Assembly: GCA_025642075.2 (NCBI GenBank)
Contig: JAODUO010000039.1
Span: 201,001-265,000 of the forward strand
Length of the DNA: 64,000 nt
Reading direction: 5' to 3'
DNA from: Ridgeia piscesae
Taxonomy: Eukaryota > Annelida > Polychaeta > Sabellida > Siboglinidae
The position numbers and the translations under genes are program-made. The notes under the pieces are model-generated. The model did no database searches and was not told where the DNA came from. It saw only the letters and a program-made list of their open reading frames with translations. Shown piece by piece: positions 45,291-64,000 of the stretch (the first letter of the stretch is position 1; each line of letters begins with the position of its first letter).

Positions 45291-46069
45291 TAATAACTGA
45301 GAATATCCTACATAATACATACATCACTTATGCTATGACTTTACAAAAAACAGTTTCCTACACAATAATATTTTTAGTGTCATAAAAAAGAAAATGGAAT
45401 TAAAATGGGAAAACAAAATTATGATGGAAGTAATGTGATTTTAGAGCTCTGACACAGGATGATAAAGAGCTGGTAAGAGCTGCCAACTGACCGGTGATGT
45501 TGCCAGTTGCTCAGCTGACACAAACACGGAACTTATAACACTTCATGACATTTTAAAATAATTAGATATATTGTAGGTGCCTGGAAATTGTAAACAAAAC
45601 ACTGACAATGGCTACTTCATTAATGTAAGCATTACTGCAACTAGGATTTGTCACATATGAGCTTAATCATCTATGCTCATTTTCACCATCAAGTTCACTA
45701 TTAAAGTCACATTTGGGATTGATAAAAAGTTAATAGATTAGCAAGCTGATCAGAATCTGTTTCCTTTAGTATTGTGTTTTGTAAATTATTTCGCACAGGT
45801 GTTCGAAGGTGGTGTGAATTCATATTTCATAAGTAAGATTACCTTACAATTAATATAATAGATACAGTTGCTTAGCCTTAGGGTATATGTACTGATATGT
45901 GGTTGTAGCAATTACTGCTGCGCTTGATATGTTATTTACCAGACATGATGTTTAATGTACTTAAAGTACATTACCATTTTTTTAAACAACATAGTTTTCA
46001 GATAATACTTATAACCATGGTTTATTATATACCAGTACACCATGTGATTGTTCAACTCTTGCAGTTATA

Positions 46070-46206
<137 letters not shown>

Positions 46207-46929
46207 GTGTGTATACCTGTAAAGTGTATGTGTATGTATATATAATATATATATAATATATATAATATATATATAATATAATATATATATATAATCGTAA
46301 TGTTCTTTCCATATATTGTTCTGTTTATGTTATCAATAATGTATGTTATTTGCCTTCATTTCTATGTTATTGTAAAGAGCAACAATAAATTAGATTTGTG
46401 TTAGACTGTCTTCTTTTTCCTTGCAGTTTAGTGTTGAGCAATTCCAACATGGTGTTACATGTGATTGTTGAGTCTTTCAACACTTCTTATATATCAAAAA
46501 TCTATTAATGATCAATCTGAAACATTTAAGGCATATAGTGACTTGGGGTTACAGTGTGGCACTTTTAAATGTAACAATTATGCTACATCTGAAAACTATG
46601 CTGCCTGATTGTAATATTCATTTGACAAAACAAACACCCACACAGGCATTTAGAGGTTGGTAAGGGGTCAACAGGTGCCTGGGGTGGGGGGTCCAGTGGC
46701 CAGGTGCATGACACACACATAAGACCAAATCACACCCAAGTTAGGGTAAATAACACCTAGGTGACACCTAGCCAGTAGGAGCGGGTGCATGACACACACC
46801 CAGCTGGGTTATGTCACAAGTTAGGCGGAACTTTCTGGGGCAACTTGAAGCAGCCCCAAATGCAGCTGGGTGACTCACAGCGCGTTGTATCAATGGCAGC
46901 AGTGGTTTACTGCTTGTATAAATTCTACG

Positions 46930-47720
46930 ACTGTCCTCATAATCATGGATATAAAGGTATTTACTTACATGTCAGTCTGTCAATGTTGAATTCTAATTAC
47001 TAAATATTGACAAATAAATTGCTATTATTATTAAATGATATTTTACTTTGCATTTATTACCACTGTATATGTGATTGTACACAGTTCATAGTGACAGTAT
47101 GTATATCTTCATAAATATGGACAATATGACCTTTTACAAAGATGTGTAGGTCTACCAAAGTGGCGTTCTTATTATAACATATTGACTAATTAATTAAATT
47201 ATTATTAAATTATTTATTAATTTATAGTTGTAACTTTCTATTAATGTAGTTATGCACATTGCATAATAATATGTGTAATTATCTTCATAATCATGGACAT
47301 TATGGACTTTTGTTTTTGTGTTGGTCTGTATACGAATATCGATTTATTTATTAATATTACATAAATATTAAATTATATTTCTTACTACAATTAATTTTGT
47401 TTTTTACAAATTGTATGTTTATATAAACACATATTCATGGACATTGTGGCATTTTACAAAAACTTTTTCTGTCTGTCGAGATTACCCGCTAATTATCACC
47501 TGGTAACTAATTTATTTATTTATTATTACATGACTAGTTAATACATATTTATTCTCATAATAAATGTGGTTATGCACACTGCATGATATGTATAAATATC
47601 TTCATATGTATGAACTCTGCTGGTCTTAATTAGGATGTGTTGGTCTGTTAATTTGGTGCACTACTTAGATAACATTAACTAATTAACTGAATTAATTAGT
47701 ATGAAAAAAACATATTGCAA
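46930..47720 (+). repeat. Diverged 145-176 bp AT-rich tandem repeat
   Basis: A marker CTTCATAATCATGGACATTA-TGG followed by TTTTACAAA and TGTGTTGGTCTGT recurs at about 46936, 47107, 47283, 47428 and 47591, separated by AT-rich filler. Confidence 0.6.
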
Positions 47721-47849
47721 GTTTATTACTCCATTTAATGCATTTCAAAACACTGCAAACAGTATTTTAATAATTGTATAAATAACAACGTTATCCCATT
47801 TTAAATTCACTTTTATTCAAATATTTAACAACAGAAAACACAAAAACTA

Positions 47850-48010
47850 GCTCATTGCCTGTTTTTCTTTAGGTCGTCCACACTCCGCAACGTCGTCGAT
47901 AGAGCGTTGACCTCTGCCGTCACAGCATTCCATCCCTTTTCCTGTCCCTGTTCGACAAGGTTGATTTGAATCGGCCTTGTAACAGTTCTTATAATTATTT
48001 GGCCACACCT
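47850..48010 (-). pseudogene. Myb/SANT-like domain fragment (Harbinger-type element)
   Basis: Minus strand reads INLVEQGQEKGWNAVTAEVN followed by ALSTTLRSVDDLKKNRQ-stop. The W..(V/I)...VNA...R(S/T)..(E/D)(V/L)KK spacing resembles the trihelix/MADF DNA-binding domain found in Harbinger transposons and NAIF1-like genes. It is only a fragment. Confidence 0.45.
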
Positions 48011-48469
48011 ATCTCGGCAGACAAGGTGATGCGCAGGACTGGAACATCAGCAGCAACGGTGGCGGTGGCGGTGGCGATGTGTTGCTGGTAGTAGTCGTGG
48101 CAGCGATGTGGCCGGTCGCGATTGTGGCAGCGAGTGTTGCCGGTAGTATTAACCTTGCCACGATATGCTCCGAAGTCTCATAGACGAGACGATAGCAGTC
48201 GCTGGCGATGCCAGATGATAGACCGGGTAGTCACCCGATGGCTGTGAGCGATGCCGTGAGCGTGATTGGCCCGGTAGTCAAATGCTGAGAGAGGCTCGGT
48301 GTGGTAGTCGAGACGATGGTCTTGCTTTTTCGCAGTCTTTTTGTGTTGGCTTCTCAATTTGAGCTGTTACCGATCTAATTCTGAGCGTGTCTCTTGCTCG
48401 GTAAGTTGCGGTCAAACCAACGTATAACGTGACTCAGTCGAAGGGTTTCATTGGCTAAAAGTGAAGTCT

Positions 48470-48660
48470 GTTCTCTAACCAATCAGAAAGATTCCCGCCA
48501 CATCTTAAAAGAACGGTCTAGAACAAAAGACTGTTCTACGGACCAATCAGAACAATCGTTTAAAAAACGGTGGACGTAGCCCAAACAGTGGGTGGCCGGA
48601 TTATTTCCTGCCACGCACGTCATCGGTATTTATAGTAACGCGACGTTTTTTAAATATGAA
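48470..48660 (+). promoter_or_regulatory. Promoter-like cluster: two CCAAT boxes and TATA-like motifs
   Basis: ACCAATCAG at about 48478 and 48543, an E2F-like TTCCCGCC (48492), and CACGTCATCGGTATTTATAG (about 48617). The last block is preserved in the tandem copy (about 48872). No gene could be attached to it. Confidence 0.3.
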
Positions 48661-49075
48661 ACAAATCGTTTCTAAGCAATTTTGTGTTGTAGTAGTAATT
48701 GGGGTAACATAGCGTTTGGGCGGTTTTTGCCCTTGTGATTGCTTCAACCGGCGTGAGGGTTTTACACCCTGATGTGATCAATGGATTGGTCCGTGAGAGA
48801 CAGAACGCTCATGCGTTAAAAAACGATGGATGTAACCCAAACAGTGGGTGGCCAGGTTATTTCCCGCCACGCACGTCATCGGCATTTATAACAACGCGAC
48901 GTTTTTAATATGAAACTGGTCGTTTCGAAGTAATTTTGCATTGTAGTTGAAATAAGGTTACCATAGAGTTTGGTCGGATTTGAGCTTGTGATTACTTCAA
49001 CCAGCGTGAGAGTTGTTTCACCCTATCGTGATCAGTGGACTGGTCCGCGAGAGTCAGAACTTGAATGCGTTTGAT
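48560..49075. repeat. 256-bp tandem duplication
   Basis: AAAAAACGGTGGACGTAGCC at 48562 and AAAAAACGATGGATGTAACC at 48818 start two copies, roughly 80-85% alike, each ending in a GATCA.TGGA.TGGTCCG block. Confidence 0.88.
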
Positions 49076-49429
49076 GACGTATGCGCTGACGTGTTTCATT
49101 TTACCAGTTATACACTGCGAGAAAAGCAACCCCCGCAATGCCGATAAAACGCGGGTACATGGATATAACAAATTATCATTCGACCGTGCTTCCTCCGTAA
49201 TACTTAAAACTCCGCCGCTGAGAATTACTTAGAAATGTATAGGCCTAACATATTTCTACATCAATAAAAAGTGCTTGAGCTTGTGAATAAAGCAAAATAT
49301 ACACCTTGCGGCCCGGGCTATCTGGCCATCTGTCTGTCATTCGCAGTCTCACTCTTTTCCCCTCCCTCTTCCTCCCCCATTCTGGGAAGCCGATTGAATC
49401 TGAAAGAACCACACAATCTGTAATGCAGG

Positions 49430-49730
49430 TTTCGGAGCAAAAGTGACACTGACAAGCTTGATTGTATTCAACGCCCTTCGTGAAAACACGCCGGCCTGCC
49501 TTGCGTCATTGATTTCCACATACGAGCCGCGTTGCACCGCACACTCCGGCCAACTGAATATACCGCGGCACAACCTTGAGAGATACGGCCTTCGGTCTTT
49601 CTCATGCGCAGGACCGACCCTATGGAATGTGTTGCCGGAAGATCCGTGACTGAAACAGTGCATAAACAAATTAAAATCTCCCTTAAAACACATCACTTTA
49701 AACTCGCTTTTAACGTTTACTCATCATAGT
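49430..49730 (+). mobile_element. Non-LTR retrotransposon 3' fragment
   Basis: Reads LTSLIVFNALRENTPACLAS, YGLRSFSCAGPTLWNVLPED, stop, then KQCINKLKSPLKTHHFKLAF. This is the usual (L)V(Y)KAL....YL..L...Y.PR....YG.RSF..A.P.LWN.LP....F K..LK terminus of invertebrate LINE reverse transcriptases. A TGA interrupts it. Confidence 0.75.
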
Positions 49731-50314
49731 TATACATTTTAGTCACCTATGCAAAAAAAAATGTTTTTTTTATTTCTACAATTAGTTCTACACCAGCCGG
49801 ACGAACTTGGAAAAAGTCTTAATCCATAGACTATTAGCTGTCAGCACAAATACATGCTAAACTGAAGGAGATATGGTTTCACAAATAAACGAAAAACAAA
49901 TAAACAAACAAACAAAAATCAAGCAAACAAACATACGTGCACACACATAAACCCTGTTTTATAACATAAAATTTGTGTTAGTACTGACCTTTTAAAAGTA
50001 GCTAATTCCATTATTGTATTCACATGAACTAAATTAATTTTGGGGGCTGAGAACCCCCGCCCCGTTTCAGCACCACCCCTACCCCGCCTATCCCCTGACT
50101 CGCGCTCGAGGAACGAAAGACCGGACGGGATGGTTGTATGGGTCGGGGTGAAGGGGGGGGGTCGGGTGTCGTTGGAATGTATTCGTCGCCTGGGAATATT
50201 GGTCGCTATTTTGTCACATCTGTTGGCTGACAAAATAGTGTTTATGATTTAATAACATATCGCCACGCCCACTGCAGTCGTACTCGTGCCAACCCGCTCT
50301 AGTATATAAAAAAC

Positions 50315-52110
50315 CGAACCTGAGTAGCAACGCGTCGAAGCATAGCGATTCCATCAGCGTAGAGGACGACCACGTGAGGCATCTGAAATGCAAAGATAAC
50401 TAGTCATTATTTAACTAATTAATGTTGTCAGTACACCTGTACCAATATTTGGTTAAAGCTATGGTAGGCTTCTAGATAAACAGTAACCAAGACTGAAAAG
50501 ACCGAAACAGATATAAGATTTCCATAGAGTACTATCCTAATCTTACCTTGCACTGTGGATGCGCCGACCGTGGAGTACTGTGTCAACAGCTGCACTCCAT
50601 ACTCATCCAAGTTTTAGGCGTCGACAACGGGGTGGTTTGCGAAATTATATATATGGCAACCCGAAACATGTCAAAAACATAACCATAGCCATCCTATCAA
50701 GGGAAGCTTGGTGAGGGAACACCCCATTTTTTGCAAAGGGCAGCATCAGGTCTCTTCTCTCAAAAGGGTGCCTCGGTAGTCTTGCTGGCAGTATGTTGCA
50801 GTTTTTCTACTCTATGGCATCATCATACTTGGTTAGGGTGTATTACCGAATTTAACTGAAATTCACTCAATATAACAGAAACATTGTTTGCATAATTGCT
50901 AAACAAAAATAGCAACGTATAAAGTGCGATCACTACTAAGATATGAACAGATACAAGAACTAAATTATAAATTTACCGAGAACAGATTATAAAGTGGCCA
51001 CCTATTAGACCATTCCAGGACATACAACGGCCAAGCAGGCGTGGCCTTTCTCATAATTAAGAAATGGAAAGTCAATATAGCGAAAGTAAATAGCTTCAGT
51101 CCCTGTCTAACAGAACTACAAGGCGACACAAACTGAAGATTGCAAAATATATGCACCAATGTCCTGCATAGAGCATGTTACAGCCGTGCAAAGAAGTCTC
51201 AGCAGCAACTGCACTTTCTTGGAAAGTCGTAAAACGCCTCTTCTCTATGTACGACACCCGTCAATATTTTAGAAAAGAACGCATGCAGTAATCCTGACTC
51301 CTCAAATGAACTAACCTCACAGCAGGTGAATGTCGAGATAAAAAGTCATTTCTAAAAAACAAATTACACATTCCCATCCGGGAAGTGTAACATAATCGGC
51401 CACACAATCAAGTTGACAGCGCGCGTTGTGTGTGTTGGCGCATGCGTACACTGGCTCGACATTAACGTTACCACGAAGTTGTGCTTTGCGCAGCTGCGGA
51501 TTGACATAATCAGTGATCACGTCATTGCCGCTTCCGCCGGCCAACGTGAACGAAGTAGAAGTGGTTCCGTGATAAGCCATTTTCTTCATTTCTTCACCCT
51601 TTCCACTTCTTCGATCGCTCCTTTGTCTTATTATTTATATAATTACTAATACGCCGTTTCATTGCTGTTGCAGAAAACATCCACGATGACAACGAGATAT
51701 GGACTACGAGCTATTCAATGCGTGCGTCACGGCGACGGGAACTCGAGGAAGCATTATTCGCGAACTTTGACCAAAAGAGACGAGAGGTCAGACACCATTC
51801 AAGATGACGTAGCGACTGGTAAGCCTTAGAGAGGGTGACATTATTCATAATATCGCATGTGCATTTTAAGAGTTAACATGTGCAGATCGTCGTAATTTAT
51901 TTTAGGTAACTATGGTCGGGAGGAGAGTAAACTCCTTTCGCTGCTGAAGCACTGTGAAATCACACCGCTTCCTCCTCGACAGGGGTTGGAGGTTGGCTGG
52001 CCGGCTTGCATATTCCTTCAGCTGCAGGTATTTTAACATGATGTTATGTTTATCTAACGTAAATGACTGGTTGATTGCTGACGGTGTTTTTACACCATTC
52101 GAAGTACCAT
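50315..52110. repeat. Segmental duplication copy B
   Basis: Same order of shared blocks as copy A (40825-43070). It lacks the CRE/CCAAT block and carries small indels. The minus-strand segment around 50428-50610 reads MDEYGVQLLTQYSTVGASTV up to a GTAAGA donor-like site. Copy A has QYSTVGATTFQ at the same place. Confidence 0.85.
51674..51807 (+). pseudogene. Frameshifted copy of the 42640 exon-like segment
   Basis: Reads NIHDDNEIWTTSYSMRASRR then RELEEALFANFDQKRREV before TGA. A one-base shift relative to copy A removes the rest. Confidence 0.4.
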
Positions 52111-52378
52111 TTCGTAACATACTCAATATTATTCTTAATATGCTTGTTTATCTCCGCATTTATAGCGCTCATGTCATTACAATCACACGACACACTGCTG
52201 TAGGTGTTTTTTTCTCGGAAAAGAGTTGTTCTATGTCTTCAGCCAGGCAGAACTTTATTTCCTTATATGGCGTACATATGACCACAAGTTTTTAATTTCA
52301 CTAATGACTTCATACATCTTAGTGGTACGAATGTTATCACCCTCCCTCATAACATGTCTAACAGCCCTATACATATAG

Positions 52379-52643
<265 letters not shown>

Positions 52644-53250
52644 TCAAACAGCTTGTGTGAACGGTTGTCGGTATACTTGAACGTTTCAACTTTGGATGGG
52701 CAACACCCATTTTACTGCGGAACTGGGCCATAGGAAGTGCTTCAGAAAGCATCGCGACTGGTCCAGTCATTCATTTACACAACTATGTCATGTAACTTAT
52801 GCGTAGTCTGTTATAAAACCAACAATTCCATATACTGAATATGTGAAATATATCTGGAATCCCTCCCGCATTGGGGAGACGAGTGCGTACACTAATTTCA
52901 CGACATTCGTTTTACAATGTCTATGTTAGCATGCGCTTCGTTATGAAAGCATTTTCGTGTGAAGAAAAATTAGTGCTAGTGAAATGGAACTCATACATAT
53001 TAAATAGCACGTTCGTGTCGTTGCCCTACAGCGATTCTATACACAATCGTGTTCTTACATTGCCAACCAAATCAATTACACGGAGAACGTGTTTATTGTT
53101 TGAAACAAACGCTTTCATAATACATAACCGTTCGGAAATGACAATAACACGAACATAATATGTACCATAATTTAGAATAAGACATGGAAAATGAACACAT
53201 TAATAGAAAACTCCGATAATAAACGGAACTTTAATAAATTATTGTAAATT

Positions 53251-53460
53251 GTGTGTGTGTTTGTGTGTGTGGTGTTAGGTGTGTTCCAATGTATGTATAT
53301 ACGTGTGTTTGTGTGTGTGTGCGTTCATTCGTGTACGTTCGTGTCGATGGAGTACATAAATTATTGTAAATTGCATGTTATTGTGTGTGTGTGCCTGTGT
53401 GTTTGTGTATTTCATGTCTGTGTTTGCGTCTGTGTGTGTTTGTTTGTGTGTGTCTGTGTG

Positions 53461-53500
<40 letters not shown>

Positions 53501-53502
53501 TG
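53251..53502. repeat. GT-rich repeat ending in (GCGT)n
   Basis: Lies just beyond the stop of the minus-strand mosaic gene, so it is probably in its 3' UTR. (TGCG) run at 53460-53500. Confidence 0.92.
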
Positions 53503-53525
53503 TTGTCATGTTTGCCTCTGTTGTT

Positions 53526-62412
<8,887 letters not shown>

Positions 62413-62929
62413 CTGTTAGCAATACAAAGACAACATATCACAACTGAGATTACGCTCAACGTTGGCCCACTTTCAATTGACTCGTCCAGCAATAAGGGAC
62501 ATCTTAAAACAAGTCTCCAGTATTGACGCGTAGCGCAATTATAGCATACAACTGTGTTGTCTGTGATTCAGACTCAGGATTTTAAGACGGATGGCAAACC
62601 TCGTCACATGCTTAGCAAATCTTCTTATATAATACCATTATTATGTAACTATATATACGTTCTATGAATGGAACCAGCACACTAAATCATTGTTTACAAT
62701 ATAGTTCTTTTGTTAGTAATAAAGTTCTTTTGAGGATGACGGCGACCAGTTTACTTACCTTAATCATTTGTATCTCACATTAAAACATTAAACTAGTAAC
62801 AGCATTAATTGGCTACGCTGTCACCATGGAATTGCGTATTATTTTGTCGATTTTTATGTCTGTTTGTGTTGTATATAATTATATAACTCAAAATAATTTA
62901 CTTACTTACTTATTTCGCGGTCGAGACGA

Positions 62930-63130
62930 GGTCAAGACGAGGTTAAAAAACCTCGAGACGCATCCATAAAATCAAACACGTTCGATCCTCAAGACTCGCT
63001 CGAAACTCAAGACGCATCGAGACGGTCTCGAAACGTTTCAAGTTCCTCGCACTCCGCAGAGACTCGCTGAAGACTCGGTCGAGTCGGTTGCGTCTTGTCC
63101 GATTCTTGAGCGAGTCTCCGCGGTGTGTGG
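62930..63130. repeat. CGAGAC-rich palindromic patch
   Basis: Many GTCGAGACGAGG / CCTCGAGACGCATC / GAGTCGGTCGAG motifs in both orientations. It looks like one end of an inverted-repeat DNA element; the partner end was not found. Confidence 0.4.
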
Positions 63131-63208
63131 TCTGCGTTGTATGTGTCATTTTGAATGACACTGTTACATCAAATTTTTGCTTATTCGTTGTAATAATGTT
63201 AGTAATTG

Positions 63209-63210
<2 letters not shown>

Positions 63211-63297
<87 letters not shown>
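63211..63297. repeat. (TA)n microsatellite
   Basis: Uninterrupted TA run of about 86 bp. Confidence 0.98.
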
Positions 63298-63299
<2 letters not shown>

Positions 63300-63300
<1 letters not shown>

Positions 63301-64000
63301 ATATACACTATTTCACGTATGTAGATATCGTGGTTTGCAAACTTAGTCAATCTATGTTGGAAAGTACTGCTGGGATTTTAATAAAATAATTGTCTTATTA
63401 TCAACCATTTTCTTTTATCTATGAACACCTCACTGAAGACAGAACCTCCACCTATATTTGTAAACATTAATGTATCAAACGTCAACGCAATGCATAAAGT
63501 TAAAAAATGAAATGAAATTATATGATATTTACAACAAGCTAAATAAAAACCCAAATGCAGACACAATTTTAATTATGACATAATTTTCAATGATGTTTTG
63601 AGGGCAAAGGAAAGGCATATGCCAACAAAGCTGGGGAAATTTAATAAGCATAAACATAATAAAATCTATGTGGATTACACAAGGAATTCTAAGATCAATA
63701 TAATATCGAGATAAATTGTATAAACAATTACAATTGAGACATCCAAAAACTTTGAAATTATTAACATTAATCTAAAAACATATAACACAATATTAAAACA
63801 TACTGTTCCCGCAGCCAAAAATATGTATTTTGAACTACGATTTAATCGATTTAAAAACGATATAAAATACATGTAAAGTTATTAATGAATTTATTTCAAA
63901 AAAGCATACAAATCAAAAACTGCCATTACATTTTTTAAATAGAAAATTGTACAAAAATAACTGATACAAAGGTTCTTGCAATTAAATTCAATAATTATTT
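63300..64000. other. AT-rich, no supported gene
   Basis: No splice-consistent coding segment, repeat or RNA signature was seen. Confidence 0.5.

Noticed and set aside
49919..50252. Overlapping Pro/Arg-rich frames on both strands
   Set aside because: GC-skewed low-complexity sequence with no family resemblance.
52871..53158. 95-codon plus-strand frame
   Set aside because: No recognisable domain, splice support or repeat; most likely chance.

Overview
This is an animal nuclear genome window: spliced genes with GT-AG introns, tRNA-derived SINEs, non-LTR retrotransposon fragments, cut-and-paste DNA transposons, and abundant (GT)n, (TA)n and minisatellite arrays. The predicted proteins and the repeat styles suggest an invertebrate, most likely a mollusc or other lophotrochozoan (inference; no diagnostic marker is present).

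Region 1 (1-2.9 kb) has no confident gene. It holds a broken non-LTR retrotransposon 3' end on the minus strand and a retroposon tail. Region 2 (2.9-38.6 kb, plus strand) is one complete gene, MED14, the backbone subunit of the Mediator complex. I could join 37 coding exons with consistent phases into 4,401 nt (1,466 residues plus stop); human MED14 has 1,454 residues. Its introns carry two nested DNA transposons, SINEs, a 40-bp-arm palindrome, a 2.2-kb 31-bp satellite and many microsatellites.

The most unusual structure is that several tandem arrays in MED14 contain the gene's own exon boundaries. Coding exon 25 is preceded by 56 extra copies of its 3' splice site plus exon start (50-bp unit). 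Coding exon 14 has three extra 64-bp copies of its acceptor and exon start. Coding exon 18 has about a dozen acceptor-like copies. Coding exon 33 has repeated copies of its donor. The last exon is duplicated whole, with identical protein. The true boundary is the innermost copy at each site. Nearly all decoys would create premature stops.

Region 3 (38.6-53 kb) is accessory: a diverged ~1.8-2.2 kb segmental duplication (40.8-43.1 and 50.3-52.1 kb), a Myb/SANT-like Harbinger-type fragment, a second LINE fragment, several satellites and a strong Z-DNA-type tract. Region 4 (53.5-62.4 kb, minus strand) is the 3' part of a secreted mosaic protein assembled from phase-1 exons, in the order half-kringle, EGF, chitin-binding type 2, EGF, EGF, PAN/apple-like. 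Its introns contain a long-inverted-repeat element with pogo-type debris and a TTAA-flanked MITE. The last 1.6 kb is AT-rich with a (TA)n tract and no gene that I can support.
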